Below are positions 21,425 to 33,418 of a DNA stretch of 64,000 bases, in pieces; position 1 is the stretch's first letter, and each line of letters starts with the position of its first letter. The stretch covers positions 186,001-250,000 of the forward strand of contig NW_017264195.1 in the NCBI RefSeq assembly GCF_001619985.1, read 5' to 3'. The DNA comes from Xylona heveae TC161. Its lineage: Eukaryota > Ascomycota > Xylonomycetes > Xylonales > Xylonaceae. Under the pieces are notes generated by a model, which saw nothing but the letters and a program-made list of their open reading frames with translations, was not told the DNA's origin and did no database searches. The position numbers and the translations under genes were made by a program.

Positions 21425-24044
21425 ATGCTCTACCTATTGAGCACCCTCACGCTGGCTGCGGCTGCGTCGGCATCATTCGTTGGAAATTTGAATTACCGGA
21501 GCCCTTCTTTGCATCATCCTGAGCTTGGAGTGTCACTCCGAAAGGTGCACAAGCGCAACAACGCTGCCAGCGGTTTCAGTCCCTCTCAACTTAATTTTAC
21601 CCACGGGGTTGCATCTGGTGATCCGTACCCCGACTCTATTATTCTATGGACCCGCATTGCCCCAACTAGTGATAATGATCGATCAAATATTACCGTTTCT
21701 GGCGCTGTTCCCATGTACAATCATGACACGGAGGAATATGTTTCAGTCTCCACAGCCCCAATCTGTGTCAACTACAAAGTCGCTTCAGACAAAGCTCTGT
21801 CCTCTGTAGTCTCTACCGGCACTGCGTGGACGAGTTCGGACATTGACTACACTGTCAAGGTTGGATTGTCCTCTTATGAATCCATTCAAGCTTCAATTAT
21901 AATTAACCTGATCCAATAGGTTGAAGCTGACAAGCTTGCGCCGTTCACCACCTACTACTACCAATTCAACGTATGCAATTCAAACAATACCAGTCCCATT
22001 GGTCGAGCAAAGACCACACCTGCGGCAGATGACACTGTTAGCTCAATTGGCCTCGCAGTGTACTCTTGCAGTAACTTTCCCTACGGCTACTTTAACGCGT
22101 ACGGCAACCCCGTGCGCAAGGACTCTGTCGATTATGTCGTGCACCTTGGCGACTACATTTACGAGAGCAAAGGCAGCTACGGAGCACCAATTGGTCGCCT
22201 TCCTCTGCCAGACAAGGAGATTTACTCTCTCTATGACTACCGGAAGAGAATCGCCACGTACCGGACAGATCTCGACTTGTTGGCTTCTGCAGCGAGCTTC
22301 TCATGGATTTCTGTCTGGGATGACCACGGTAAGTCTTCGAGGTATTGGTTTGATCCTGTTTTGACTTTCTTGCAGAAGTTGCGGATAATACATGGCGTGA
22401 CAGCTCTTCGCGCCTCAATAACACTGAGCAATCGTTTGTCATGGACGGTGGCGTCAGCGTCGAGCAGCGCAAGATGAATGCCGTTCGTGCGTACTTTGAA
22501 TGGATGCCAATTCGGTAAGTTACGCAATGTGTTTCAGCCTTTTGGTACTTGGGGACGAGTTGGCCAGTCAGCCAATTTTCTCTAGAGTCTGAATGCTGTC
22601 AAGCGGGATATTTGACACTGACGATAATAGACAAGTCGAAATGGACGACAATTTGCGCATCTGGCGTAACTTTTCCATTGGGTCTCTGCTCGACCTGATT
22701 ATGCTGGATACGCGGCAGTATGACCGGTCCATTACTGATCTGTACTGGAATACGGACTATGTGCACCAGATCTCCAATGACGCTGGACGTACTCTAATGG
22801 GTGAGTTTCTGTGCTCATAATCTGCTGGCTTCTCAGTTGCGTCTTCAAAATGCTGATGCCTGGGTTATAGGTTCCCGACAAGAAAATTGGTTCTACAACC
22901 AGCTCTCTGCGTCTGCTGCACGCAAGGCTGCTTGGCGCGTCATTGGCAACCAGATTGGTATGTCTGTAAACCTTTGCTCCCTGTTCTTTGTCACCTGATC
23001 TGTCCATTGGTTTGCCTTCTCCCTTCTACACTTCATGGTCTTCAATCCTCGACGCACTTCCCTTTTTTATATATACACAAAAGCCCGAGCTCATGGTCGA
23101 CAGTCTTCTCCCGCATGAACGAGTCCGTGGCATACGGGAATGAGAACCCCCTCGACTACGACGCCTGGGACGGATACCAGGCCAGCCGTAACCGGACGTT
23201 GCAGCACCTGTATACTCAGAACATTAGCAACACTGTCTTTTTGTCCGGAGACAGTCACATGTCGTATGTCCAGTCTTTATTGAGTTCCTGTATTCCCAAT
23301 TTCTCTCCACCAGATAATCGCATATTTTCTCCACCTCCCTTATTCCACTTTTCTCCCACGGCTAACAATATAGATGGGTGTCCGACCTCGTGTGGCTCGA
23401 CGAGCACCCGTACGACCCCGTCACCGGGGCGGGCTCAATCGGCGTCGAATTCGCCGGAACCGCAGTGACTTCCCCGTGCCCGTACGGCCAGAACATTGCC
23501 CTCGACAAGGCCAACAACGCCAGCCGTGCCCTTGTCCAAGCTAACCGCGAACTGCAATGGCAGGATGTGTATTACCGGGTGGGTTCACTTCCACTTCCTC
23601 ACTTTCTCTTCTGTCCTCATTTCTCCCTTTAATCCTCACTTTTTTCGTCTCTTGTCCTCGGCTCATTGATTCTTGTCAACTTCAACTTTGCCCTCTAAAC
23701 AATATTCTTCCTCCCGCAATCAACCCAAGCAATACCAATTTCTGACAATAAATAACAAAACCGGTTACAATACTGACTGTGACAAGGGCTACTTTGAACT
23801 GCACATTTCCTACTCCAACATCAGCGCCTCATTCTTTGGCATGCCCAACATCACGCACCGCAACCCGCTGGAAATCCCACTGGCCTCATTCAGCGTGCAG
23901 TCTGGCGAGAACAGACTGTCTCGTCCCGTCGCGGGCGGGAGCGTCGAGAGCGGCGCGCTCAAGTACGGACAGACCGTGCAGACGAATGTGACTGTGGATA
24001 CCAGTGCCGCTCGCTCTGGGAATAATTCTCGTCTTGCTCTGTGA
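21425..24044 (+). CDS. Secreted PhoD-type alkaline phosphatase
   Basis: Phosphoesterase of 620 aa, probably a secreted or cell-surface phosphatase. Exons are 21425-21859, 21920-22328, 22376-22514, 22631-22800, 22871-22957, 23104-23263, 23374-23578 and 23787-24044. A signal peptide is visible (MLYLLSTLTLAAAASA). Family motifs are GVASGDPYPDSIILWTR (substrate domain), the metal-binding SCSNFPYGYFNAYG and HLGDYIYE, WDDHEVADNTW, LDTRQYDR, GNQI and SGDSHMSW (metal/substrate His). Many Asn-x-Ser/Thr sites suggest glycosylation, and the tail RSGNNSRLAL lacks a clear GPI signal. Phosphomonoester versus phosphodiester preference cannot be told. The 3' flank is repeat-rich. Confidence 0.93.
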
Positions 24045-24330
24045 TCATGTCTATTTATCCAGTCTGTGAGAGTCTGAGAGAGAGAGAGAGAGGTGGGGAA
24101 AGAGAGGCGCAGGGGGCGGGAGGAGTAGAAGGTAGGGAGGAGGGAGACATATAATCTATCAATACTTTACTCATCAACTATATCAATCTACCTGGTATAT
24201 ACAGACACAGCGCCCGTCACTTATCACTTGGAACTTTTAACTTGTAACTTGTTGACTTGTCAACTGACTCTACTACAGCTCACTCCACTTTGTAGTTTCA
24301 ACGCTCAGCACTCAATACTGTTTGTCTAAC

Positions 24331-24358
24331 AATATCCAATATCCAATATCCAATATCT
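24331..24358 (+). repeat. Four tandem copies of AATATCC
   Basis: A seven-base unit is repeated four times, the last copy with one change. Confidence 0.85.
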
Positions 24359-24462
24359 CATCTTCAAAGTTCAACGTTCAATGTTTGACCTTTCATGTTT
24401 CATATTTGATATTTTACAAGGCACCCAGCCTCGCAGCTTATACCTATAACTCCTCGATATAC

Positions 24463-24502
24463 TAACCTCCAACTCTAACCTCCAACTCTAACATCTAACC
24501 TC
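24463..24502 (+). repeat. Minisatellite, 13-base unit TAACCTCCAACTC
   Basis: Two full copies and a diverged third copy occur in tandem downstream of the PhoD-type gene. Confidence 0.75.
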
Positions 24503-25402
24503 TATAGCTTACCTCTAGCTCTAATCAAATCTCCAACTCTTGGCTCTACCTTATGTCTGTAGTCAAAGTAAGATTTGGGTAATAGTAAGAAAAACAGTCA
24601 ACTACAATAAAATTCTTGTCAAAAAGATATACCCTAATTAAAGTACTAGGTACTAGCTACTAGAGAATATATAGGTAAATGGTGACAACACAATGGTGAC
24701 AATGCAATGGTAAAATAAGCAGGATATATAGACACAGGCACAGACACAATCACATGGGCACACGAGCAGCCGAGGGTTTTGAAAAAAAAAGTGTCTACTA
24801 AATCTGATCTGCTCCAAGCTAGAAGATATAAATGTGAGATGATTGATATATCATGTATGATGTATCAAGCAAGCAACCACATTGTGCGCGGGAACCTACA
24901 AAGGAGAGGGAACGTGGAAGGAAATAACCACGAGACCCGGAACAGAGTCAGGAGACGATGAAGATATAATCACGACCCCCACAGACAAAAGGTAGAAAAA
25001 TAGATATAATAGTAATAATAATGATAATAATATAGAGAGCGAGAGAAAGTGGGTATAAAACACAGGCAAACAGAAGATATCCCAGAAAAGAAAAGAAAAG
25101 GAAAAACCGAACAGAAAAGCAAAAGCAAACAGATTAAAAGACGGTAAACTCCAATAGCACCGTTGAGTTATCAGATAACCTCCACGCTATGCAACGAACA
25201 CCTACACCTATTCCTTCCACGCATGTGTGATCGTAAGAATATGATTCGGATAAAAAACGCCATTGACTCTCCCCATTAGAAATGCTTTGGCATGACATAA
25301 CATGTTACGCCGCGGTATATAGCACCACGCCTGGCATGTGGTATGGAAAAAGATAGACCCAGATACTGGATTCAAGTCCGATAGGAACGACAGAATCGAC
25401 AG

Positions 25403-25445
25403 GAACGAAGGACGACAGGACAGGAAATGACAGGACAGGACAGGA
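25403..25445 (+). repeat. ACAGG short tandem repeat
   Basis: Several near-perfect ACAGG units lie immediately 3' of the FYVE gene stop codon. Confidence 0.7.
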
Positions 25446-25446
25446 T

Positions 25447-26854
25447 TTAAAAGGTACTCCAGTTCCAGTCGCGGGGCACGCTGGCCGAGACGCTGCCGTA
25501 CTTTTGCGTGGCTTCAAAGTCGCCCAGATCGGTACGACCGCCGACTACGGCGGCCGCCGCCGCGCCGTGGCCCTGTCGACCGAGCATGTTGGCGAGGGCG
25601 GCACGGTGGCCGATGCCCGAGGTAGGGATTTCGCTGGGAACACCATGGGATCTTCCCAACGACGACGACGACTCGGACGACTCGCTGTTGCTGCGGCTGC
25701 AGCGGGCAGTCTCCCAGCGGCCGTATTCCTGCCAGCAATTGTCGCAAGCGCGCGAGCGGATGCCGTCCGGGTGGAAGCGGGCATACTGGTCCAAGGGAAT
25801 GGTATAGGGCGAGTGGTTGGAGCAGAAAATGTTGCCGCAGCGCCGACAGTGGTGACGGCGGCCAAAGAGCGTAAAGGGTTTATGACATGACGCCGCGTCG
25901 CAGCTGGGTGCTGATGCGTCGGGCTATATAGTCTTGTTAGTATTATACAGTGATGAAACAGTATTATAGAGTTGATGGAATATTATGCTAGAGATATGGG
26001 GACATAGGTGTTGTTAAATGGGAAATAAAAGAGTGGGTGGATGCAAGGGTTGGGGGTAGCGATAGCCGATCGATCAGGCAAATGGCGTGCGAGTGATCAG
26101 GTATGATGAGGTTCGCATATCCGCAGTGTCGGTCGCGTGGACTCTGGGGACCCAAAGACGCAATTCGCGAGGGGTATGGCGAACCACCGTCATACATAAG
26201 GCAGGGGAATCCCATCGGAAAATAAAGACGAACACGAACAACAACGGGAAAAATAACATGATTTTTTTTATGACGACAGGGAACAAACAAACGAAGGGGA
26301 AAAGATGAACGGGATGAACGAGATGAGCTTACCTTCCAGTGTTCGCGGGTGGGGAGGCCGGTGACTTCGCCAAAGGCCATGTCGTTGAGTCGCTCGTCTT
26401 CGAAGATGCTGCGCTTGGTTTGCGCCAAGTCGCTGAAGCTTCGCGTCAGAGGGGCACGCTTGGCGGCCGCCTCGCCGTTGAGGCTGTCGGTGCTGCTGTG
26501 CTTGCTGTGCGGTGGAGTCAAGGGGTGCTGGTACTGGTACTGTTGCTGCTGCTGCTGCTGCTGAGGCTGCTGTGGCGGCGATCGTCCACCCTGTCGCCGC
26601 ATGGTGGGCTTCTCGGTCGGTCGCAACACGGCAGGAACATAGAGAGGCGACTTCAAGGGCCGCAACTGGCGCGAGTGCGCATGAAGATTGTGGAGGGTAT
26701 TATTTGAAGCGCGAGGAGACGTTGGAGAAATGTTGGTCGGCGACATGAAGCCGGTCTGCGCGCTACGAGGTGAGATTTGTTGCGGCTGGTAGTAGACGCC
26801 GGCATGCTGCTGCACGCCCGTGTATACAGGAGCGATTGAGATTTCCGCAGTCAT
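25447..26854 (-). CDS. FYVE zinc-finger protein with polyglutamine tract
   Basis: Endosome-directed protein of 332 aa; exons are 26854-26333 and 25923-25447, phase 0. The N-terminal half is disordered (Ser/Pro/Gln-rich) with a Gln tract around residues 95-108 encoded at 26541-26562. The FYVE finger spans the exon junction: W-K-P-D (WxxD motif), then SCDAASCHKPF, RRHHCRRCGNIFC (the PI3P-binding basic patch) and RACDNC (RVC motif). Zinc ligands form four C-x2-C style pairs. The C-terminal 80 residues are Ser/Ala/Gly-rich. PI3P binding on endosomes is expected from the intact motif, but the partner and pathway are unknown. It has no kinase, VHS or RING domain, so it is not Fab1, Vps27 or Pib1. 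Confidence 0.9.
26541..26562 (+). repeat. CTG/CAG trinucleotide run coding polyGln
   Basis: A run of GCTGCTG units on the plus strand is read as Gln codons in the FYVE protein on the minus strand. Confidence 0.85.
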
Positions 26855-29800
26855 CTTTGTGTTTCTCTACGAGAGTAGTCTTGTGGTCGTGACAGTTCGT
26901 AAATGCGTGTAGAGGATGTGATTTTGGTTGAATGAGGACGACACCGAGTGTAGAGGATCTAGTGTATCCAATACCCTTGGTAGATTCAGGTTGAAATCTA
27001 GATGTGGTGAAGATGTGTAGAGATCTTGTATGTTTCCTCTCTGCTGATGCTGACAGAGAACAGATGTCGCGTGAGAATGCGAGGATGTGTAAAAGTGAAA
27101 AAGGATGATAAGGATGGTGAAGACGACGTCAGAATACAGAAGATCTCAGATGAGCGTCAAGGGGGTGGCGTGTCCGATATGATGTCGATCTGTGTCGTGT
27201 GTGTGAAGATGCAAAAAAAGGGGCAGGAATTATTGAAAACCAGAATGTCAATGAGGGCAAGAGAGGAGAGAGAGGAGAGAGTAAAAAGGTGGGAGGTCAG
27301 AGGGTCAAAAGTGTTTGGTCGACGATAGTTATTACGAATAGTAACGTGGGATCGGCCTTGGTAGCCCTGGGGGGGTGGAGGGGAGGGGGGTGGGTGGTGG
27401 GTGAGGGTGGAGAGGAGAGTTTCCCAAGGGGCAAAACGTTCACGATGGATGATGGACAGGGGAAGAGAAACGACGATCCCGGGGAGGAGTAGAGAGTAGA
27501 GGAGAGTAGAGTAGAGTACTCCGTAGAGAAGATTTAGAGAGAGAACTGGGAGGCGGAGGAAGAAAGAGACACATGCAAAAGGACGTTGAAGAGGAGGTAG
27601 TAGAGTAGTAGTAGAGTTCTACTAAATCAGATAGTGGCATCAACCAAAAGTTTGCTATCAGCCATCAAACTAATTATTACTTTTGTCGCCTTCTCATTCG
27701 ACCAGTCCAGACGACGGCGTTGGCCAGAAGAAGTTTAAGACCGAGTTAGTTAGTACGGTAAGTAAATAACGTGCAGTGATAAGTCCGCAGGGTAAGGGTT
27801 ACGATACGAGATGCCCATGGTACTTGTCGCTACTTGCACTTCCCATCAAATGCCGTTTCGCTTAATTTACTCTGTAGACACATTTAGATCCATCTCACAG
27901 TGATAACTACCACTATTACGCTACATCAAGTTTTAGCTGGAAACTAACGCTTCGCTCGCTACCAAACCCATCTCATCACTGACTCCACTGGCAAGCTCCG
28001 TTAAGAGTCCAGACATGCCATCACCACCATATCTTTCCTTGACAAGCAACCGCTCGTCTGCCCATTTACCACACGGAGTACAGTGATCTTTGATAAAGGC
28101 TTTGCTTCATGTCGACAAAAAGGTAAATTGTCCCTCAGTATTACATTGTACCGTTGGTCCCTGTTGATCCGTAGCTGAGGCCTCGTCACTGACCGCCAAA
28201 TACAGTTTCTGGCGTCGACGATCCGAGGATCCTGATGATCCCAGATGATCACCACGCGGCTTGAACCTTGTCTTGGTACTCGTAGTCCTTGACACACTGA
28301 CCTCCCCGTTCATTGTAGTATGTATGTTCACCCATTTACTCTTTCTATCAAATCAGATCCAGTACAATATCTATGCACGTCTTTGCTTGATCCAATGCAT
28401 GAAGCTGCATATCATACGGCGTACAACATACAGTGTACACTACAATAATAATATGATATTTTTACCTATAGAAGAATCAGCGGTGAGTACTAGACATAGC
28501 CATCCTGCCATCCTCACCTTTACCTACCTACCTACCTACCTACCTACCTACATTCTTACACCGGGTGGTGTAAGAGTACGCATGTACACTGCAGTACCGT
28601 GAAAGGAGATATTGTTTAGACGTCCTGTCATTGGTCGAATAACTCTTATCTCTCCGGCCCTTCCCCGGCCCGAGAAGGACGTCTTGGCGCACGACATCTT
28701 TCCCTTTTCTGCATAACCACATGCAGTTCCTTATCATCGTTTGTTGATTGGCTACCGTTTCCGCCTCAATCCCATGGTAGTGTTGCGGTACCTCGGTACA
28801 GGCATCTACAGTAGTCCTAGGCAGTCCTAGGCATTTCTTACTAGAGTATCTCCGTAGGCATCTTAGCGATCTTAGTACCGTAGCCGACTCCACCAACCCA
28901 CTTTACTCACTTGCTCACTTGCTCACTTGTTTGGTTTCCTCTCGTTGCCCTGGTTGGTTCCCTCCAGGCCTCGTTTCCTCATCGCCAGGTTCGCTCGCTC
29001 GAGGAATCGTCTAGACTCTGGCAACTCCCGCTACTTGCTACAGTAGTCCGTCAGTTATGATAGCTTACTGCGTAATCTGTATCCTGCAAACATGTCAGTA
29101 CGTCTGCGGCATCGGCATGAAATCATCCACTGTCTCGTCTATAACAGATTACAGCATTCAGGGTCTCGTACTCTGTACGCTTCGTAGGACTACCTACCTA
29201 GGTAGTATTACCGGACTCGTACAAAACCGGATTCCGGAGACCCGGAGACCGGAGAATCGGAGAATCTCTCCTCCTGACGTATTCGTACCAGTAATACCGT
29301 ACTCGCGTGACACCAGGTCCAAGCTCCTCTCTCCTCGCTCTGAACCCTTGTTACGTCGTTGTCGTACCTGCGTAGTTTTTACCGCTCGGAGTCTTCTCGG
29401 ACATCATCTCACTACACGATACCGTTGTAATCCCAGATCCTTGGTTCCTGGCCGACAAGCCTACCATGATCGTCAGGCAATCCGACGCTTGCGATTTTCC
29501 TGGCATCGACGGCGTCGATGCTCAAAAGGGGTGATTTGCGCCGGTTCTTCTACTAACATACTCCGTACGAGTACAGGCTTCTGGCTCCGCTCCAGGCCCT
29601 CGAGCCCAAGCACCAAGCACCAGGGGCACTGGCACCAGGGCGCCGATGAACCGTTGATCCGGGACATGGGTCCAGGGTCAGATTCAGATCCAAGTGTTTT
29701 TGAATTTCTTTTGTCAGTGCCTATTGTTACTTTTGTCAATGCCGACTTTTGTCAGTGTGCCCGGCCGGCCCGAGACAACAGTGTTTACAATGTCCAGAAG

Positions 29801-30176
29801 CAATATAGATGCTTCGGGCTCGGGCATTGCGGTTAGTAATTGTCAGGAATAAGGAGTACAGGAATAATTACTCCGTACTTTTCCAACAAGCTCTTTGCTC
29901 CGCGTCTGTCGCGTTTTGATTATCAATATTCAATGAGTTTTTGAATTTATTATGGTCAAACTACGGATTATCTATGGTATCATCTATGTATCTATGACGT
30001 CGATGCTAATAGCTGTCATCAAGGAAATATGCGAAAAGAAAAATGCTCGCAGACAGACATCTAACAAATCTAGAGGAGAATATCCATCTCTAAACGAAGA
30101 AATCAAGCAACAAATATGACAAAACAAAAGAGCAAAGGATCAAAAGAGCAAGAATCAAATCTAATCTACATGCAGG
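26855..30176. other. Gene-poor stretch upstream of FYVE gene and downstream of TDT transporter
   Basis: About 3.3 kb with no supportable gene. The part near 26855-27500 is presumably the FYVE promoter and leader, with purine-rich runs. A (TACC)n array lies at 28521-28550 and TACGGAGTA-type words near 27517, 29559 and 29869. An open frame of 259 codons (29057-29836, +) has Arg/Ser-rich composition, no domain and no splice context; I regard it as chance. Confidence 0.5.
28521..28550 (+). repeat. (TACC)n microsatellite
   Basis: Seven and a half perfect copies of the four-base unit are visible. Confidence 0.9.
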
Positions 30177-31481
30177 TCAATCCTCTTTATTATAATCCTC
30201 CTCCTTGTCCTCGTCTTTTCCAGGCCACAAGACCAGTCCAAGCCAGACGGCACGAATATGGCACACCCCGACAAAGAGCCACACGGCGACCTGAATCACC
30301 GTGAAGACGCTGGTGACCCAGAGCACGCCCTCACTATGTAACTGGCGGCCAATATTGATCGTGGCCAGGATGAATCCCGTATTGGGAAAAACCATGCTCC
30401 ACCACGTGAGATGGAAGCTGAGCCGGGGCACACACACGAGGACGCTGACGAGGGAGGTGCAAAAGAACCAGAAGCTGAGCGCCCACAAGAAGATGCTCGC
30501 AAACACGGCCACCACGACCAGCACCTCGGCCGTCGGCACGGCCTTGACCTCGCCAATATAATGCTCTGGAAACCGCTGGAGCGCGCCATTCGCCATGCCG
30601 ATGAGCGCAATGGCCGTAAACGACGGCGGGCCCACGGAGATGAACATGCCCGGGCGCGTGGCAGGCTCTGGCAAGCCCGCTGTCAACAGCCTGCCGAAAT
30701 AATTCGCATACATGAGCATCGACACGAGAAAACCCAAGCCCTGGAACGTCGTGCCCGCGACAATAATCGGGATAGCGTGCTCTCGCGGCTGGCTGCTGGA
30801 AATGACCGACGCAATGGTCCCCGACAGCATGACGGGGAAAATGGGCAGGATCCACGACGGCGCAAACGACTGCAGCGTGATATGTGTCGCCGTGAACAGG
30901 TACCAGTACTGGAAGATCCCGACCAGCGCGGTGCACGCCACGTAGATCCAGAACAGCACGCGCTGCGCGACAATCAGCCAGGGCCCACATGCCGGGACCC
31001 CGTACAGTTGAATGTCGCTGATGATGGTCGCGATGGAGAGCCAGAAGCATCCAAAGAAGAGCGACTCGGTCGGGTGCTGGAATGATTGTTTCAGCGCTTT
31101 GGGAACCAGCCAGAACCGCAGGCACATGCCCCCGCTGATGCCGCAGAACAGGACCAAGTCGAAGATGAAGACGATCTTGCCTATCGTTTCTAGGCCCCGG
31201 AATTGATGCGGCGTTTGGCGCAGCAGTAGTGCGATTCCCCCGGCGCTCATGGTCGTCGTGTACCATGCCCATGTCATGTGTCGCATGCGTTCCAGTATCG
31301 AGACGTGTTGGTGCGAGCCTGCTGGGCCGTCCCTTTTACCCGCTGTCTCTTCTCCTCCTCCTCCGCCTTCTTCGGGATCATGTTTGTAGTCTCCGTCGGA
31401 GTATGGCTCCCCTCGACCTGATTCCAAGTCGTGGTGGCTTTGGTCCATGTTGACCATTCGCTGGTTCGATGCCGTAGACAT
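30177..31481 (-). CDS. TDT-family transporter (Mae1/SLAC1-like, C4-dicarboxylate)
   Basis: Plasma-membrane transporter of 434 aa, no intron. The start is the ATG at MSTASNQRM; upstream codons in frame lack an ATG. A hydrophilic N-terminus of about 70 residues with a Gly-rich run precedes about ten hydrophobic segments. The family pattern TWAWYTTTMSAGGIALLL opens the membrane part; RPGMFISVGPPSFTA lies near the centre and TWWSMVFPNTGFILATI near the end. The FPNTGF motif points to the malate/C4-dicarboxylate (Mae1) branch rather than the sulfite-efflux Ssu1 branch. The C-terminus is acidic (KDEDKEEDYNKED). Substrate assignment is by family only. Confidence 0.88.
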   Translation of the reverse strand: MSTASNQRMVNMDQSHHDLESGRGEPYSDGDYKHDPEEGGGGGEETAGKRDGPAGSHQHVSILERMRHMTWAWYTTTMSAGGIALLLRQTPHQFRGLETIGKIVFIFDLVLFCGISGGMCLRFWLVPKALKQSFQHPTESLFFGCFWLSIATIISDIQLYGVPACGPWLIVAQRVLFWIYVACTALVGIFQYWYLFTATHITLQSFAPSWILPIFPVMLSGTIASVISSSQPREHAIPIIVAGTTFQGLGFLVSMLMYANYFGRLLTAGLPEPATRPGMFISVGPPSFTAIALIGMANGALQRFPEHYIGEVKAVPTAEVLVVVAVFASIFLWALSFWFFCTSLVSVLVCVPRLSFHLTWWSMVFPNTGFILATINIGRQLHSEGVLWVTSVFTVIQVAVWLFVGVCHIRAVWLGLVLWPGKDEDKEEDYNKED

Positions 31482-31712
31482 GTCCCTCGTGCTCCTTTTC
31501 CTCCTCAAAGTTCCCGTGCTTGTCCGCCTGTCTGTCTATCTGTCCGTCTAGCTGTCTATCCGTCTGTCCGTCTATCCAATGTATGCGACGATCGTCTATG
31601 CGACTATGCACTATGCACTATGCGCGTTGACGTTGACGTTGACGTACGACGTATGTATCTCCAACAAAAAGCCAATCGCTTTCACAGAAGATATAAAGAA
31701 ACCCTCGCCACC

Positions 31713-31744
31713 TCTCGTCTTCTCGTCTTCTCGTCTTCTCGTCT
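31713..31744 (+). repeat. Four tandem copies of TCTCGTCT
   Basis: A perfect eight-base unit repeated four times upstream of the transporter gene. Confidence 0.85.
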
Positions 31745-32094
31745 CATTCAAACCTTTTCCCAGGACATGTAGCACAAGCTCAAACTCAACAGACAAATTG
31801 ACGATCGACAGTCGCATGCAATAATATAGAATAACGTTACAATGACGGAGAGTCCTTCGCCCCGGAAAGCCCGGAGAGTACGGAAGTATAATTCACACTA
31901 CGCCTGCTTTTGTCGCGGAATTACCGTGTAGGGTAGAGTGCCTCGTTCCCCTGTTCCCCGGAAGGCAACAAGGCTAGGTACTCCGTACCGTGTAAAGTAA
32001 AGCAATGAGTACGGAGTATGAAGTCATCTTTTTTCTTACGTACAAGGTGATTTACTGTGCCGCGATCAGGGCCAACGGGCTGTAGGTTGCAATC

Positions 32095-32127
32095 TGCGGT
32101 TGCGGGTTGCGGGTTGCGGGTTGGCCG
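32095..32127 (+). repeat. TTGCGGG-type tandem repeat
   Basis: About four copies of a seven-base GCGGGTT unit, ending in diverged TTG-rich sequence. It is not the usual fungal telomere unit. Confidence 0.75.
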
Positions 32128-32259
32128 TTGTGCGTTGTGGGTTGCAACTTGCGGGATGTGGGTTTGCATGATGATGACATCATACCCATCATACTGTACC
32201 CATTACTGTCGTTGTCATTGCCCGACAGGCCAACATCCCTACACGGCGCATTGATACCA

Positions 32260-32295
32260 CCGAGCACCGAGCACCGAGCATCCAGCATCCAGCAA
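32260..32295 (+). repeat. CGAGCAC / CCAGCAT tandem repeat
   Basis: Three copies of a seven-base CGAGCAC unit grade into related CCAGCAT units. Confidence 0.75.
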
Positions 32296-33418
32296 GCCAG
32301 CACATGGGCTTCAGAGCGAGGGAGCATAAAGACGAAACGAGCGAATGAGCATAAATACAGAGTATAGAGTGTATCTTCATTAAGTTACAGAGTACAGAGT
32401 ACGGATACCAACAAGCGAATGATAAGGCAAGGTATGTAATATGGAGTATGTAGTGATGCAGTGTACCTCAGTGATAGTCTAAACCATAAGTCCGATATAT
32501 CCGACAGACGTTCCGCAGCAGCACCGCATGCGTCAAGTCGTACACAAGTACGGAGTAGCCGATAACGATTTGACAGGGGGAACGACCTAATATTTTTCCT
32601 CGAAAAAGATGAGAAAGTCTGGATAACGAAGCAGTAGCGCTGGAGAAGAGATAAATATATTCTGTGAACATATAAATAAATGAATAAAAAAAAAAGACTA
32701 TAAGAAAAATGAGGGAGAAGAAAGGGAAGAGAAAAAGGGAAGAAAAATAAGAAAAATCAGTATCAGATTATACTTCTTGACCCGCGCTCATACTCGTGAT
32801 TTATCCTCAAGTCCCGAGCCCCGAATCCCGAGCCCGACTGATCTGGCTATGGTATCCAAGGTACTTTGTATGATAATTATATCAAAGATGACATCGGAAT
32901 AGATACAAAATGTGCAGATGCAATGTCTGTAGCAAAAGAAGATTCATGACCCCATCGTTCTAGTCGCTCTCTGGATCCGTTGTACACGGGGGATGAATTT
33001 TGACTTTTGAAGTTTTGAGAATCTGCAGAACGGCAGAGGATTGTTGTCTCGTGATACACGTATGTCTAAACTCATAGATTGTTCTGTTACGTTTTCCCGG
33101 TGTACGAAGTAGACTGTGCTCCTGGTATATATTTTCAACTTTCAGGGTTCCTCGAGTTTTTCGCAAGGGGCTTGCATGTGTTCGATGTTCGGTTGACTGA
33201 GCTGTCGTAATTCTAGCCAACCACCCTTCACCTCAAAGCAATCTCGTAGTTTCTTCCAAACGTCTGACGCTTCGGGGGTAGACGAATTGGTAGATCTGAA
33301 AGGTTTGCAGTGCCAATATCAAGACTAAAACGGGGATCTCGATGAAAGCGAACTTGCAAATATACCTATACCTCTAAAAGGTCACGAATATTCTCAATGA
33401 CACTGTAAAAAAGCTTGA

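Larger units (their letters stand above)
24045..25446. other. Convergent intergenic region rich in short repeats
   Basis: About 1.4 kb between convergent genes. It contains an (AG)n run at about 24074-24092, an AATATCC array, a TAACCTCCAACTC duplication and ACAGG repeats just after the FYVE stop codon. I see no gene. Confidence 0.55.
31482..33418. other. Intergenic region with dense short tandem repeats
   Basis: About 1.9 kb containing the transporter leader and promoter and the HNH gene 3' region. It carries TGTC/TATC tetranucleotides (31527-31575), a GTTGAC run (31627-31642), TCTCGTCT copies (31713-31744), TTGCGGG-type copies (32095-32127), CGAGCAC copies (32260-32295) and three TACGGAGTA-type words. 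I see no gene. Confidence 0.55.

Noticed and set aside
29057-29836. Open frame of 259 codons on the plus strand
   Set aside because: Arg/Ser-rich composition, no domain, no signal, and it lies in repeat-rich intergenic DNA; probably chance.
30334-31272. Long alternative frames over the TDT transporter
   Set aside because: They are out-of-frame shadows of a GC-rich gene whose own frame has clear transporter motifs.
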